From Endozoicomonas sp. G2_2 (GTDB lineage Bacteria; Pseudomonadota; Gammaproteobacteria; Nevskiales; Salinisphaeraceae): DNA of 64,000 bases. Position 1 is the first letter of the stretch; each line of letters starts with the position of its first letter. This document shows positions 31,603 through 38,808 of this stretch, one piece after another. The translations under genes and the position numbers were made by a program. The notes beneath the pieces are model-generated. The model did no database searches. It saw only the letters and a list, made by a program, of their open reading frames with translations, and was not told where the DNA came from. The DNA lies in the NCBI RefSeq assembly GCF_017744135.1, contig NZ_JAGHQU010000007.1, positions 124,001 to 188,000 of the forward strand. The letters are read 5' to 3'.

Positions 31603-32154
31603 ATGAACGACAACAACACCCGAACGATGCGGTCGCACAACCGGATGCGCGGTGGCGTGCTGGCGCTGCTTGCCGGCGTGGGTATGCTGCTGGCCGGCTG
31701 CGGTTTTCACCTGCAGGGCGCGTCGCCGCTGCCGGACGGCATCGAATCCATGTACGTCAGCTACAACGACGACTATCGGGTGGGCGACCCGCCGCTGGTC
31801 GAAACCCTGCGTCAGCGCCTGCGCGAGCGCGGCGTGCTTGGCGAGGTGGATGCGCCGGCGCGGCTGGATATCGAAGAAATCGACAACCGGCAGCGCATCG
31901 TGTCGGTGAGCCCGGTGGACGGTCGGGTCGCGGAGTACGAACTCACCACTGAAGTCTCGTTCGATTACGACGTGAAGGGCGCCAGCCAGCTCCAGAACGA
32001 GACGCTCAAGATCAGTCGCAATTACAGTTTCGACAATACCGAGCGACTCGGCGCCGAGCAGGAGCAGAGCGAACTGCTCACCAGCATGCACGAGGAACTC
32101 GCGCATCTGATTCTTCTGCGGGTGGCGACCGCCAACGACCGGCTCGAGCGTTAG
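31603..32154 (+). CDS. lptE: LPS assembly lipoprotein LptE
   Basis: LptE plugs the LptD barrel and helps place lipopolysaccharide in the outer leaflet. The 183-residue product has a signal peptide ending in the lipobox LLAGC, directly followed by GFHLQG, the hallmark start of mature LptE. The rest has the family's mixed beta/alpha pattern (VSPVDGRVAEYELTTEVSF). The true start is the ATG at 31603, eight bases after leuS; the much longer open frame upstream is inside leuS. Its position after leuS strengthens the assignment. Confidence 0.93.
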   Translation: MNDNNTRTMRSHNRMRGGVLALLAGVGMLLAGCGFHLQGASPLPDGIESMYVSYNDDYRVGDPPLVETLRQRLRERGVLGEVDAPARLDIEEIDNRQRIVSVSPVDGRVAEYELTTEVSFDYDVKGASQLQNETLKISRNYSFDNTERLGAEQEQSELLTSMHEELAHLILLRVATANDRLER

Positions 32155-32190
32155 AATCGTCGCCGTCATTTTCCGACCGTACGTTCTGTC

Positions 32191-32778
32191 ATGGCCGATC
32201 GCGCCGCACTGACGTCCAGCCCCATATCTCCAGCCCAGGCGGCCGAGTTCATACGCGGTCGTCGTACCGTCGATCAGTTCACTGCCGAGGTGCCGGACGA
32301 GGCGATCATCCGCGACGCCATCGAGGTCGCGCGCTGGGCGCCGAATCATCATCTGACCCAGCCCTGGCGTTTCTACCTGATCGGGCCCGAATCCCGCGCC
32401 GCGATCGTCGATCTGAACACGCGTCTCGTTGCCGCCCGCAAGGGCGACGAGGTAGCCGCAGCCAAACGCGAACGCTGGCAGCAGATGCCCGGATGGCTCG
32501 CGGTGACCTGCGAGCACAATGACGATCCGGTCGTCGCGCGCGAAGACTATGCTGCCTGTGCCTGCGCACTGCAGAACCTCGCCTTGTACCTGCACAGCGC
32601 TGGCCTGGGCAGCAAATGGATCAGCGGGGAAGTGACACGCTCGCCCGATCTGCTGCCCATGCTCGGTATCGATGCAGCGCGCGAATACTGCGTGGGTCTG
32701 CTATGGTACGGCTATCCAAGGCGCAGGCCTCGCAGCCAGCGCAGTGATCTGGACAGCATCGTGAGCCGCTGTCCGTAG
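32191..32778 (+). CDS. Nitroreductase-family protein (YdjA-like)
   Basis: A 195-residue FMN-dependent nitroreductase-fold protein. Visible family features are the N-terminal RRTVDQF (phosphate of FMN), the ARWAPNHHLTQPWRFYLI stretch that follows the first helices, and the C-terminal GLGSKWISG loop. This small type resembles YdjA/RdxA-like single-domain enzymes that use NAD(P)H; no natural substrate can be named. It begins 36 bases after lptE and could share its transcript. The rplM promoter lies just downstream. Confidence 0.85.
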   Translation: MADRAALTSSPISPAQAAEFIRGRRTVDQFTAEVPDEAIIRDAIEVARWAPNHHLTQPWRFYLIGPESRAAIVDLNTRLVAARKGDEVAAAKRERWQQMPGWLAVTCEHNDDPVVAREDYAACACALQNLALYLHSAGLGSKWISGEVTRSPDLLPMLGIDAAREYCVGLLWYGYPRRRPRSQRSDLDSIVSRCP

Positions 32779-32807
32779 CGCATCACTCGCGACCCCGAAT
32801 TCGGGCG

Positions 32808-32836
32808 TTGCAAATACCGTGTACGCCCTATAGAAT
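32808..32836 (+). promoter_or_regulatory. Sigma-70 promoter for rplM-rpsI
   Basis: TTGCAA at 32808-32813 and TAGAAT at 32831-32836 with a 17-base spacer match the -35/-10 consensus at 4 and 5 of 6 positions. It gives a leader of about 45 bases before rplM. Confidence 0.6.
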
Positions 32837-32891
32837 TGCGCGCTTTCGCAGCCGCCCGGCTGCCTAATCGCGTTGGTCCAGGAACAGTGCA

Positions 32892-33320
32892 ATGAAGACG
32901 TTTTCTGCGAAGAAAGACGAAGTCCCCGGTGACTGGTATGTCGTCGATGCCGACGGCAAGACCCTCGGCCGTCTGGCTTCGGAAGTCGCCACGCGCCTGC
33001 GTGGCAAGCACAAGCCGGAATACACCCCGCATATGGATGTCGGCGATCACATCGTGGTCGTGAACGCCTCCAAGATTCGGGTCACCGGCAAGAAGCCGCA
33101 GCAGAAGATCTACTATCGCTTTACCGGGTACGTCGGCAACATGAAGTCGATCACCCTCGAGGATCAGCTCGCGGCACATCCGGAGCGCGTCATCGAGCAC
33201 GCGGTGAAGGGCATGCTGCCGAAGAACCCGCTGGGCCGTCAGATGGCCCGCAAGCTGCGCGTCTATCCGGGCGCCGAGCATCCGCATACCGCACAGCAGC
33301 CGCAGACGCTGGAGATTTAG
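32892..33320 (+). CDS. rplM: 50S ribosomal protein L13
   Basis: L13 is an early-assembly protein of the large subunit that binds 23S rRNA. The 142-residue product starts [20 protein letters not shown] and has [20 protein letters not shown] and the C-terminal [18 protein letters not shown], all canonical. Length equals E. coli L13. rpsI begins three bases after its stop. Confidence 0.98.
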   Translation: MKTFSAKKDEVPGDWYVVDADGKTLGRLASEVATRLRGKHKPEYTPHMDVGDHIVVVNASKIRVTGKKPQQKIYYRFTGYVGNMKSITLEDQLAAHPERVIEHAVKGMLPKNPLGRQMARKLRVYPGAEHPHTAQQPQTLEI

Positions 33321-33323
33321 TCA

Positions 33324-33716
33324 ATGGCAACCGAACAAGCCTACGGTACCGGCCGTCGCAAGACCGCGACCGCCCGTGTCTTCATCAAGCCGGGTAGCGG
33401 CCAGATCACCGTCAACAAGAAGACGCTGGACCAATACTTCGGTCGTCCGACCTCGCGCATGATCGTGCGTCAGGCGCTGGAAGCCACGGAAGCGACCGAT
33501 CGTTTCGATATCAACGTCACGGTCGCCGGCGGCGGCCCGAACGGCCAGGCCGGCGCCATTCGTCACGGACTGGCGCGTGCGCTGGTGCAGTACGACGAAA
33601 TGATGCGCGCACCGCTGCGTGCCGCGGGCTACATGACCCGCGACGCCCGCAAGGTCGAGCGCAAGAAGATCGGCCTGCACAAGGCACGCAAGTCGCCGCA
33701 GTACTCCAAGCGCTAA
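33324..33716 (+). CDS. rpsI: 30S ribosomal protein S9
   Basis: S9 lies at the head of the 30S subunit, and its C-terminal tail reaches the P-site tRNA. The 130-residue product has [34 protein letters not shown] and the basic tail ending in KSPQYSKR; the terminal Lys-Arg is the tRNA-contacting end. It is co-transcribed with rplM. A GC hairpin (33739-33758) and then tRNA-Gln follow. Confidence 0.98.
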   Translation: MATEQAYGTGRRKTATARVFIKPGSGQITVNKKTLDQYFGRPTSRMIVRQALEATEATDRFDINVTVAGGGPNGQAGAIRHGLARALVQYDEMMRAPLRAAGYMTRDARKVERKKIGLHKARKSPQYSKR

Positions 33717-33773
33717 CGCTTGCAACTGTACGATTGAAGGGCCGAGTAGTCCCGGCCCGACCCAAGTCGCTGT

Positions 33774-33847
33774 TGGGGAATCGTCTAACGGTAGGACTAC
33801 GGACTCTGACTCCGTCAATCCAGGTTCGAATCCTGGTTCCCCAGCCA
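33774..33847 (+). tRNA. tRNA-Gln (anticodon CTG)
   Basis: A 74-nt cloverleaf with encoded CCA. The acceptor stem TGGGGAA pairs with TTCCCCA; the D arm is GTCT/GGAC, the anticodon stem ACGGA/TCCGT with loop CTCTGAC (anticodon CTG, reading CAG), and the T arm carries GGTTCGAATCC. A perfect terminator follows at once. Confidence 0.96.
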
Positions 33848-33890
33848 TAGACACAAAAAACCCGCCACAAGGCGGGTTTTTTGTGTCTAT
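33847..33890 (+). terminator. Perfect 20-bp terminator hairpin after tRNA-Gln
   Basis: The arm at 33847-33866 and the arm at 33871-33890 are perfect inverted repeats with a four-base loop (ACAA); the core is CCCGCC/GGCGGG flanked by six A and six T residues. The right arm is also the start of the tandem repeat array. Confidence 0.93.
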
Positions 33891-34340
33891 CACTTGGGGT
33901 TCTAGATGAGAACCAACCGTTCGACGAGCGAGCAACGCTCGCGAGGACAGTTTGGCGTAGCCAAACTGGGCCCGGAGGGCCGAGCGGCGAAGCCGCGAGC
34001 AATCCTGGTCTTTCCGACCCCGGTGAAGCGATCCAAGCAAGGCGGGTTTTTTGTGTCTATCATTGGGGTTCCAGATGAGAACCAACCGTTCGACGAGCGA
34101 GCAAAGCTCGCGAGAACGGTATCGCAAAGCGATACCGGCCCCGAAGGGGTGAGCGGCGACGCCGCGAATAATCCTGGTTCTTCCGAACCACGTAGTGCGA
34201 CCGAAGCCCGCCAAAAGGCGGGTTTTTCGTGTCTATAACTCGGGGTTCCGATCGAGAGCCTGCCGGTTACACGAGCGCGCAACGCGCGAGGTACGCCGGC
34301 GCGCAGCGACGCAGCCGCGAATAAACCGAATTTCCGGTGA
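33871..34340 (+). repeat. Three diverged tandem copies of a multi-hairpin unit
   Basis: Copies start at 33871, 34041 and 34217 (periods 170 and 176 bases), each opening with GGCGGGTTTTT and GTGTCTAT; the third is degenerate after about 120 bases. Copies 1 and 2 share long identical blocks (for example GAGAACCAACCGTTCGACGA). The internal hairpins differ in sequence but keep pairing. One is CAGTTTGGC/GCCAAACTG at 33948-33968 against CGGTATCGC/GCGATACCG at 34117-34137; another is GGTC/GACC against TGGTTC/GAACCA. Each copy also has AATCCTGG, as in the 3' half of the tRNA-Gln T arm, and copy 2 ends in a new GCCCGCC/GGCGGG terminator. Open frames here are spurious. Confidence 0.8.
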
Positions 34341-34670
34341 CCGCCGCAACAGCCCGCCTGAGATCGCGCCCTATGTCGATCAATCGGATTGTCGGTGATG
34401 ATTCGTCGACTCGACTATTACGCGCCGCGCACCGACCCGAATGCCGGAAGTGCCACGATCGGCGGATCTATTCGATTGGCTGGACGCGCCAAGTCAAAAG
34501 GTATGGCGCGTCGAACACACGGCGTGCGTCTCCCAACTCGCAGCATGTGGTTTGGCGCATTCTCTTGCAGCAAGTAGGCGTGAGCGGAAAGCCCGCCTAC
34601 ACATGTCGTACCTTCGTGCAGATCGGGTGCGCCGCGCGGCGAGGGCCGGGATAGATACCGAGAGCGGGTT
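34341..34670. other. Non-coding stretch without recognised content
   Basis: About 330 bases between the repeat array and the small membrane-protein gene. Short open frames exist on both strands, but none has a ribosome-binding site, family motif or convincing composition. I see no repeat or RNA gene here. Confidence 0.5.
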
Positions 34671-34832
34671 TCAGTGATCGGCGTCGCGACGCCAGCGGTC
34701 CGGCTTCAAGCGTTCGCCTCGCATGCGGCGATAGGTGATGTCCACCTGGTGGCGCTGTTCTCGACGTCTTTTCGCCCAGACCAGTGCACCGCAGCCGAGC
34801 GCGGCAAGGAGGAGGGCTATGGATATCGTCAT
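34671..34832 (-). CDS. Small single-span membrane protein, 53 aa
   Basis: A short frame encodes MTISIALLLAALGCGALVWA, one hydrophobic helix, followed by KRRREQRHQVDITYRR and a basic tail ending RWRRDADH. This is a typical small inner-membrane protein, with positive charges holding the C terminus in the cytoplasm. An in-frame ATG three codons upstream (34841) is the other possible start; neither has a strong ribosome-binding site. It is divergent from nasT, and a pair of 14-base direct repeats lies just upstream. No family is recognised; I rate it likely because of its clean membrane-protein layout within an otherwise gene-free stretch. Confidence 0.45.
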   Translation of the reverse strand: MTISIALLLAALGCGALVWAKRRREQRHQVDITYRRMRGERLKPDRWRRDADH

Positions 34833-34862
34833 GACCACCATCGAACCACGCGAGTGCCGCGG

Positions 34863-34921
34863 ATTTTCGAAACACTAGAGTAGCGAACGATAATCAGGAA
34901 TTCCAGAATTTTCGAAACACT
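34863..34921. repeat. Pair of 14-bp direct repeats
   Basis: ATTTTCGAAACACT occurs at 34863-34876 and again, without mismatch, at 34908-34921, 45 bases apart (about four helix turns). The core TTCGAA is palindromic. The pair lies between the divergent 53-aa membrane protein and nasT, where binding sites for a regulator would be expected. Confidence 0.6.
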
Positions 34922-35026
34922 GTGTCATCAAGCGAAATGCTTGTATCGCGAAGGGTTTGCCGGCGTATGGCATGTGCGCGGAGCGCGCCCTGCCGTGCCG
35001 CGCTCGCCTTGCATTTCATTCGGCGG

Positions 35027-35041
35027 TGGCATGTTTGTTGC
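35027..35041 (+). promoter_or_regulatory. Sigma-54 promoter candidate before nasT
   Basis: TGGCATGTTTGTTGC has the GG-N10-GC spacing of -24/-12 promoters and matches TGGCACG-N4-TTGC closely. The expected start of transcription is near 35053, 27 bases before the nasT ATG. Confidence 0.6.
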
Positions 35042-35079
35042 GGCTATTTACGCATCAGTTGTGCGGAGGTGTGCTGATC

Positions 35080-35649
35080 ATGCGTGTGCTGCTCGTGGAT
35101 CGTCATTCGGACCGGCTATCTGCACTGCGTGCGGTGATCTCCGAGGCAGGTTTTGATGTCGTGGCCGTGGTCAGCGAGGACGCCGATCTCTACGCGGCGG
35201 TCGATCGGCTGGCGCCGGATGCCGTGATCGTCGGCGCGGATTCCCCGTCACGCGACGTGCTCGAGGATGTGGCGACGCTCGGCGAACACTATCCGAAACC
35301 ATTGCTGATGCTGGCGTCGCGTGACGACCGGCATCTCATGGCGCGCGCTTCGGAAGCCGGCATCAGCGCTTACGTGATGGAAGGGCTGTCGCCGGCGCTG
35401 GTGCGTTCACTCGTCGATGTGGCGATGCGGCAGTGGCAGCAGATGGAATCGCTCAAGCGGGAACTCGCCGAGACCCGGGAAACGCTGGCCGATCGACAGG
35501 CCATCAACCGGGCCAAATGTCTGCTTATGGAACGCAGTGCCTTGAGCGAGAAGCAGGCCTACACCCGCCTGCGCAAGACCGCGATGGATCACGGTCTGCC
35601 GTTGCCGGAAATCGCGCGGCAGCTGATGGTGCGCGCAGCCGCCGACTAA
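35080..35649 (+). CDS. nasT: NasT-like response regulator with ANTAR RNA-binding domain
   Basis: NasT is a transcription antiterminator that binds a leader-RNA hairpin of nitrate assimilation operons when released by NasS. The 189-residue protein starts MRVLLVDRHSDRLSALRAVI, a pseudo-receiver domain with an Asp at position 54. A coiled-coil linker (QQMESLKRELAETRETLADR) and the three-helix ANTAR domain (INRAKCLLMERSALSEKQAYTRL to IARQLM) follow. The ATG at 35080 has GCGGAGG upstream; the frame is open about 40 codons further without similarity. It precedes the nitrate genes, and its expected target lies 250 bases downstream. Confidence 0.9.
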   Translation: MRVLLVDRHSDRLSALRAVISEAGFDVVAVVSEDADLYAAVDRLAPDAVIVGADSPSRDVLEDVATLGEHYPKPLLMLASRDDRHLMARASEAGISAYVMEGLSPALVRSLVDVAMRQWQQMESLKRELAETRETLADRQAINRAKCLLMERSALSEKQAYTRLRKTAMDHGLPLPEIARQLMVRAAAD

Positions 35650-35798
35650 AAGAATGCCGGCGCGCACGAATAGGGTGCGACGCGCACTTTGCGAATGCAC
35701 CGGTGCGGCTCGCGAGACCCACACCGCAGGGGTTTGAAGAACGCCCGTGCGGCGTCAATCCCTTGCGCCCGAACGGCCGCGCTGGCGACAGCGTGGGG

Positions 35799-35815
35799 TT
35801 GGCACGGTTCTCGCT
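35799..35815 (+). promoter_or_regulatory. Sigma-54 promoter of the nitrate assimilation operon
   Basis: TTGGCACGGTTCTCGCT is nearly the full -24/-12 consensus (TTGGCACG-N4-TTGCT, one mismatch in the -12 box) with exact GG-N10-GC spacing. The predicted start near 35826 gives a leader of about 80 bases before the terminator at 35908. A perfect palindrome GCACCGGTGC lies about 100 bases upstream (35697-35706), where an NtrC-like enhancer site could be, but it lacks the usual spacer. Confidence 0.7.
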
Positions 35816-35898
35816 ACGGATCATCTGCGCGTCTGTTCTCGCCGCTATGGGTCGATCTCGATCAAGCGATGCGGGCGGCGACCGCCACAATCTGATTG

Positions 35899-35912
35899 GG
35901 ACAACGAAGTCC
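35899..35912 (+). promoter_or_regulatory. ANTAR-type hexaloop hairpin (antiterminator)
   Basis: GGAC (35899-35902) and GTCC (35909-35912) close the six-base loop AACGAA, with A at loop position 1 and G at position 4 as required for ANTAR recognition. The 3' half of its stem is part of the left arm of the following terminator, so the two structures exclude each other. A second hexaloop hairpin, usual in this motif, could not be assigned with confidence upstream. Confidence 0.6.
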
Positions 35913-35958
35913 GGCTACGCATGCGTCGATTCGATACGCGTGCGGCCGGGCTTTTTTT
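35908..35958 (+). terminator. Leader terminator in front of nasS
   Basis: AGTCCGGC at 35908-35915 pairs with GCCGGGCT at 35945-35952 (one G-T), and the interior CGCATGCGT/ACGCGTGCG extends the stem to about 17 pairs around a short loop; seven T residues follow. It lies 44 bases before the nasS start inside the operon leader, so it must be bypassed for expression: the architecture of NasT-controlled attenuation. Confidence 0.8.
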
Positions 35959-36002
35959 ATGCGCGCAACAACAGCGCGGGCTGGCTGCAAGGAACACGCA
36001 CG

Positions 36003-37379
36003 ATGACGACATGGCATGAGGCAAACTTCGGACGCGGTGGGCGTAGCGCCAATGCCGGCCTGGAACGTACCCGGCTCACGCTTGGCTTCATTGCGCTTAA
36101 CGACTGCGCGCCGCTGGTGATGGCTCGCGAGGCGGGTTTCTTCGCAGCCGAAGGCCTCGACGTGACGCTGTCGCGGGAGGCCTCGTGGGCGGCGATCCGC
36201 GACAAGGTGGCGCTGGGCCTGCTTGATGGCGCCCAAATGCTCGCCGGTATGCCGATCGCCTCGACTCTTGGGGTCGGCGCGCCGCCACACGAGATGGTGA
36301 CAGCGCTTTCGCTGGGCCTGAACGGCAATGCGATCACGCTCTCGAGCGCGCTGTACGAGCGTATGCAGGCGGCCGATCCGCTGGCGATGTCGGCACGGCC
36401 CTGTAGTGCCGCCGCGTTGCGCCGTGTGATCGAAGCCGACCGTGGAGCCGGGCTCGCGCCGCTGACTTTTGGCATGGTGCATCCGGCCTCGGCCCACAAC
36501 TATCAGCTGCGCTATTGGCTGGCCGCCGCGGGCATCGATCCCGATCGCGACGTGCGCCTGATCGTGGTGCCGCCGGCCCGCATGGTCGCCAATCTGCAGG
36601 CCGGGCGCCTGGCCGGTTACTGCGTCGGCGAGCCGTGGAATCAGATGGCGGTGCGTGCCGGGCTCGGCCATGCCGTGATCACCGGCTACGAGATCTGGAA
36701 TAACGCGCCGGAAAAGGTGCTGGGCGTGACCCGCGAATGGGCCGAGGCCTATCCGCGCACCCATCGCGCCTTGATTCGCGCGCTCGTGCGTACCGCGGCC
36801 TGGCTCGACGGCCACGACAACCGCGAGGCAGCCGCGGAAGCGATTGCCGCGCCCGAGTATGTGGATGCGCCGGTCGAAGTGATCCGGCGTACGTTTACCG
36901 GCCGGTTCTGCTACCGGCCCGGCGCCGCGCCCAGGCCGGCGCCGTATTTCAACGTGTTCCATCGTCATGCCGCGACCTTTCCCTGGCGCTCGCATGCGAT
37001 GTGGTTCATCGCCGAAATGCTGCGCTGGGGCCAGCTCGGCGAGGCGATCGATGTGGCTGCCACCGCCGCCGGCGTCTATCGCCCGGATATCTATCGCGAA
37101 GCCGTCGCGCCGCTCGGCATCGCCTGTCCCGATCGTGATCACAAGACCGAGGGCGCGCACGCCGGGCCATGGTCGATTACGGCCCGCGAAGGCGGCGTGA
37201 TCGAGATGGCGTCGGATCGCTTTCTCGACGGCCGTGTCTTTGATCCCGCGGACCTGCCAGGGCATCTGGCCGATGCCGCACCGCGCATGCCGCCCGCGCT
37301 GCTCGAGCGCTTTGCTGCCCTCAATTCCACGCTGGAGGCGCCCGTGGCGGGCGCCCGCGCGGCGGCCGCTTACGGCTAG
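36003..37379 (+). CDS. nasS: NasS-like nitrate-binding sensor (NrtA/CmpA fold)
   Basis: A 458-residue protein of the NrtA/CmpA substrate-binding family: LGFIALNDCAPLVMAREAGFF at the start, then LLDGAQMLAGMPIASTLG, and a typical C-terminal region (FPWRSHAMWFIAEMLRWGQL). There is no signal peptide, and no ABC transporter genes accompany it (transport is by the MFS protein next door). I therefore call it NasS, the cytoplasmic nitrate/nitrite sensor that holds NasT inactive, rather than a periplasmic NrtA. The ATG has AAGGAACACGCACG upstream. It is the first gene behind the leader terminator, so it is made only when the attenuator is open. Confidence 0.82.
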   Translation: MTTWHEANFGRGGRSANAGLERTRLTLGFIALNDCAPLVMAREAGFFAAEGLDVTLSREASWAAIRDKVALGLLDGAQMLAGMPIASTLGVGAPPHEMVTALSLGLNGNAITLSSALYERMQAADPLAMSARPCSAAALRRVIEADRGAGLAPLTFGMVHPASAHNYQLRYWLAAAGIDPDRDVRLIVVPPARMVANLQAGRLAGYCVGEPWNQMAVRAGLGHAVITGYEIWNNAPEKVLGVTREWAEAYPRTHRALIRALVRTAAWLDGHDNREAAAEAIAAPEYVDAPVEVIRRTFTGRFCYRPGAAPRPAPYFNVFHRHAATFPWRSHAMWFIAEMLRWGQLGEAIDVAATAAGVYRPDIYREAVAPLGIACPDRDHKTEGAHAGPWSITAREGGVIEMASDRFLDGRVFDPADLPGHLADAAPRMPPALLERFAALNSTLEAPVAGARAAAAYG

Positions 37380-37427
37380 GCCTCGCGCTCGACCGTCCAT
37401 TCTTCTTTAAGCAGGAGCACCCACCCC

Positions 37428-38795
37428 ATGGAACTTGCCAACAAGGCCACCCGCATCCGCCTGTTCGACTTCAAGTCGGTACAGATGCGCGCCTTCCATA
37501 TGAGCTGGCTGGCTTTTCATCTGTGTTTCTTTGGCTGGTTCGGCATCGCGCCGCTGATGGCCGTGGTGCGCGAGGACCTGAACCTCGACAAGTCGATGGT
37601 CGGCTCGACCATCATCGCCTCGGTGGCGATCACGGTGCTGGTGCGCCTGCTCATCGGCCCGCTGTGCGACAAGTTCGGCCCGAGAAAGACTTATTCGACG
37701 CTGCTGATTCTCGGCTCGATGCCGGTGATGTGCATCGGCTTTGCCGACAGCTTCGAAAGCTTTCTGATCGCGCGCCTTTGCATCGGCGCCATCGGTGCAT
37801 CCTTCGTGATCACCCAGTACCACACGGCCGTGATGTTCGCGCCCAATATCGTGGGCACCGCGAATGCCACCACTGCCGGCTGGGGCAATCTCGGCGGCGG
37901 TACCACCCAGATCGTCATGCCGCTGGTTTTTGCAGCGATCGTGTCGCTGGGCGTGAGCGAGGCGGTGGGCTGGCGCCTGGCCATGGTCGTGCCCGGCATC
38001 ATGCTGTTCCTGCTCGGCCTGGCCTACCTGAAGTTCACCCAGGATGCGCCGGACGGCAATTATTCGGATCTGCGCGCCGCCGGCAAGATCCCGCCGGCGG
38101 ACCGTGAGAACGGCGGCATGGCCAGCTTCAAGAAGGCGGCCTCCGACTATCGCGTCTGGGCGTTGTTCGTGGTCTATGCCGGCTGTTTCGGCGTCGAGCT
38201 GACGATCAACAACGTTGCCGCGATCTACTTCTTCGACAACTTCGACGTCAATCTGGAAACCGCCGGCCTCATCGCCGGCCTGTTCGGGCTGATGAACATC
38301 TTCGCCCGCACCATGGGCGGCTTCTTCTCCGATCTGTCGGCCCGTTATATGGGCCTGACCGGGCGCGTGCGCTTCCTGTTTCTCGCCATGTTCATCGAGG
38401 GCATCGCGCTGGTGGCCTTTTCGCAGATGGAAGTGCTGGCCACCGCGATCGCCACCATGATCGTGTTCAGTCTGTTCGTGCAGATGTCCGAGGGCGCGAC
38501 CTTCGGCATCGTGCCGTTCATGAACAAGAAGGCGCTGGGCGGGGTGAACGGCATCGTCGGCGCGGGCGGCAACGCGGGCGCGGTGCTCGCCGGCTTCCTG
38601 TTCAAGAGCGAATCGCTGTCCTACGGCCAGGGGCTGATGTTTCTCGGCTGTGCGGTGATGGTCTGCTCGTTCTTTGCCTTCTTCGTGCGCTTCTCGCCGG
38701 AGGTGCTGGCCGAGGAAAAAGCCGCTTTCGATTCCGCCTCTTCCGGCGACGACCCGATCAAGGCGCGCGGCGGCAACGAGCCGGAGCCAGCCTAG
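37428..38795 (+). CDS. narK: Nitrate/nitrite transporter, NarK/NasA type
   Basis: A 455-residue MFS protein with about 12 membrane helices. The nitrate signature of the NNP family is visible in AGWGNLGGGTTQIVMP, and the second copy region in GGVNGIVGAGGNAGAVLAG; the MFS loop reads GPLCDKFGPRKTY. As the genes around it assimilate nitrate, the role is nitrate uptake. It begins 48 bases after nasS. The cytoplasmic C-terminal tail is short and charged. Confidence 0.93.
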   Translation: MELANKATRIRLFDFKSVQMRAFHMSWLAFHLCFFGWFGIAPLMAVVREDLNLDKSMVGSTIIASVAITVLVRLLIGPLCDKFGPRKTYSTLLILGSMPVMCIGFADSFESFLIARLCIGAIGASFVITQYHTAVMFAPNIVGTANATTAGWGNLGGGTTQIVMPLVFAAIVSLGVSEAVGWRLAMVVPGIMLFLLGLAYLKFTQDAPDGNYSDLRAAGKIPPADRENGGMASFKKAASDYRVWALFVVYAGCFGVELTINNVAAIYFFDNFDVNLETAGLIAGLFGLMNIFARTMGGFFSDLSARYMGLTGRVRFLFLAMFIEGIALVAFSQMEVLATAIATMIVFSLFVQMSEGATFGIVPFMNKKALGGVNGIVGAGGNAGAVLAGFLFKSESLSYGQGLMFLGCAVMVCSFFAFFVRFSPEVLAEEKAAFDSASSGDDPIKARGGNEPEPA

Positions 38796-38808
38796 CCGGG
38801 GCACCGAG

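Noticed and set aside
33321-34214. A 297-residue minus-strand frame containing AGEPGFEPGLTESESV
   Set aside because: It is antisense to rpsI and tRNA-Gln and crosses the tandem repeats. This motif is the familiar spurious translation of the reverse strand of a tRNA gene.
33871-34340. Tandem units considered as a CRISPR array
   Set aside because: The period is about 170-176 bases, the units are themselves structured, there are no uniform short spacers, and no cas gene is present.
35852-35865. TCGATCTCGATCAA as a third FNR box
   Set aside because: It has one mismatch at the key second position and lies downstream of the predicted operon start, so it would not act as an activator site. It more likely belongs to the leader RNA structure.
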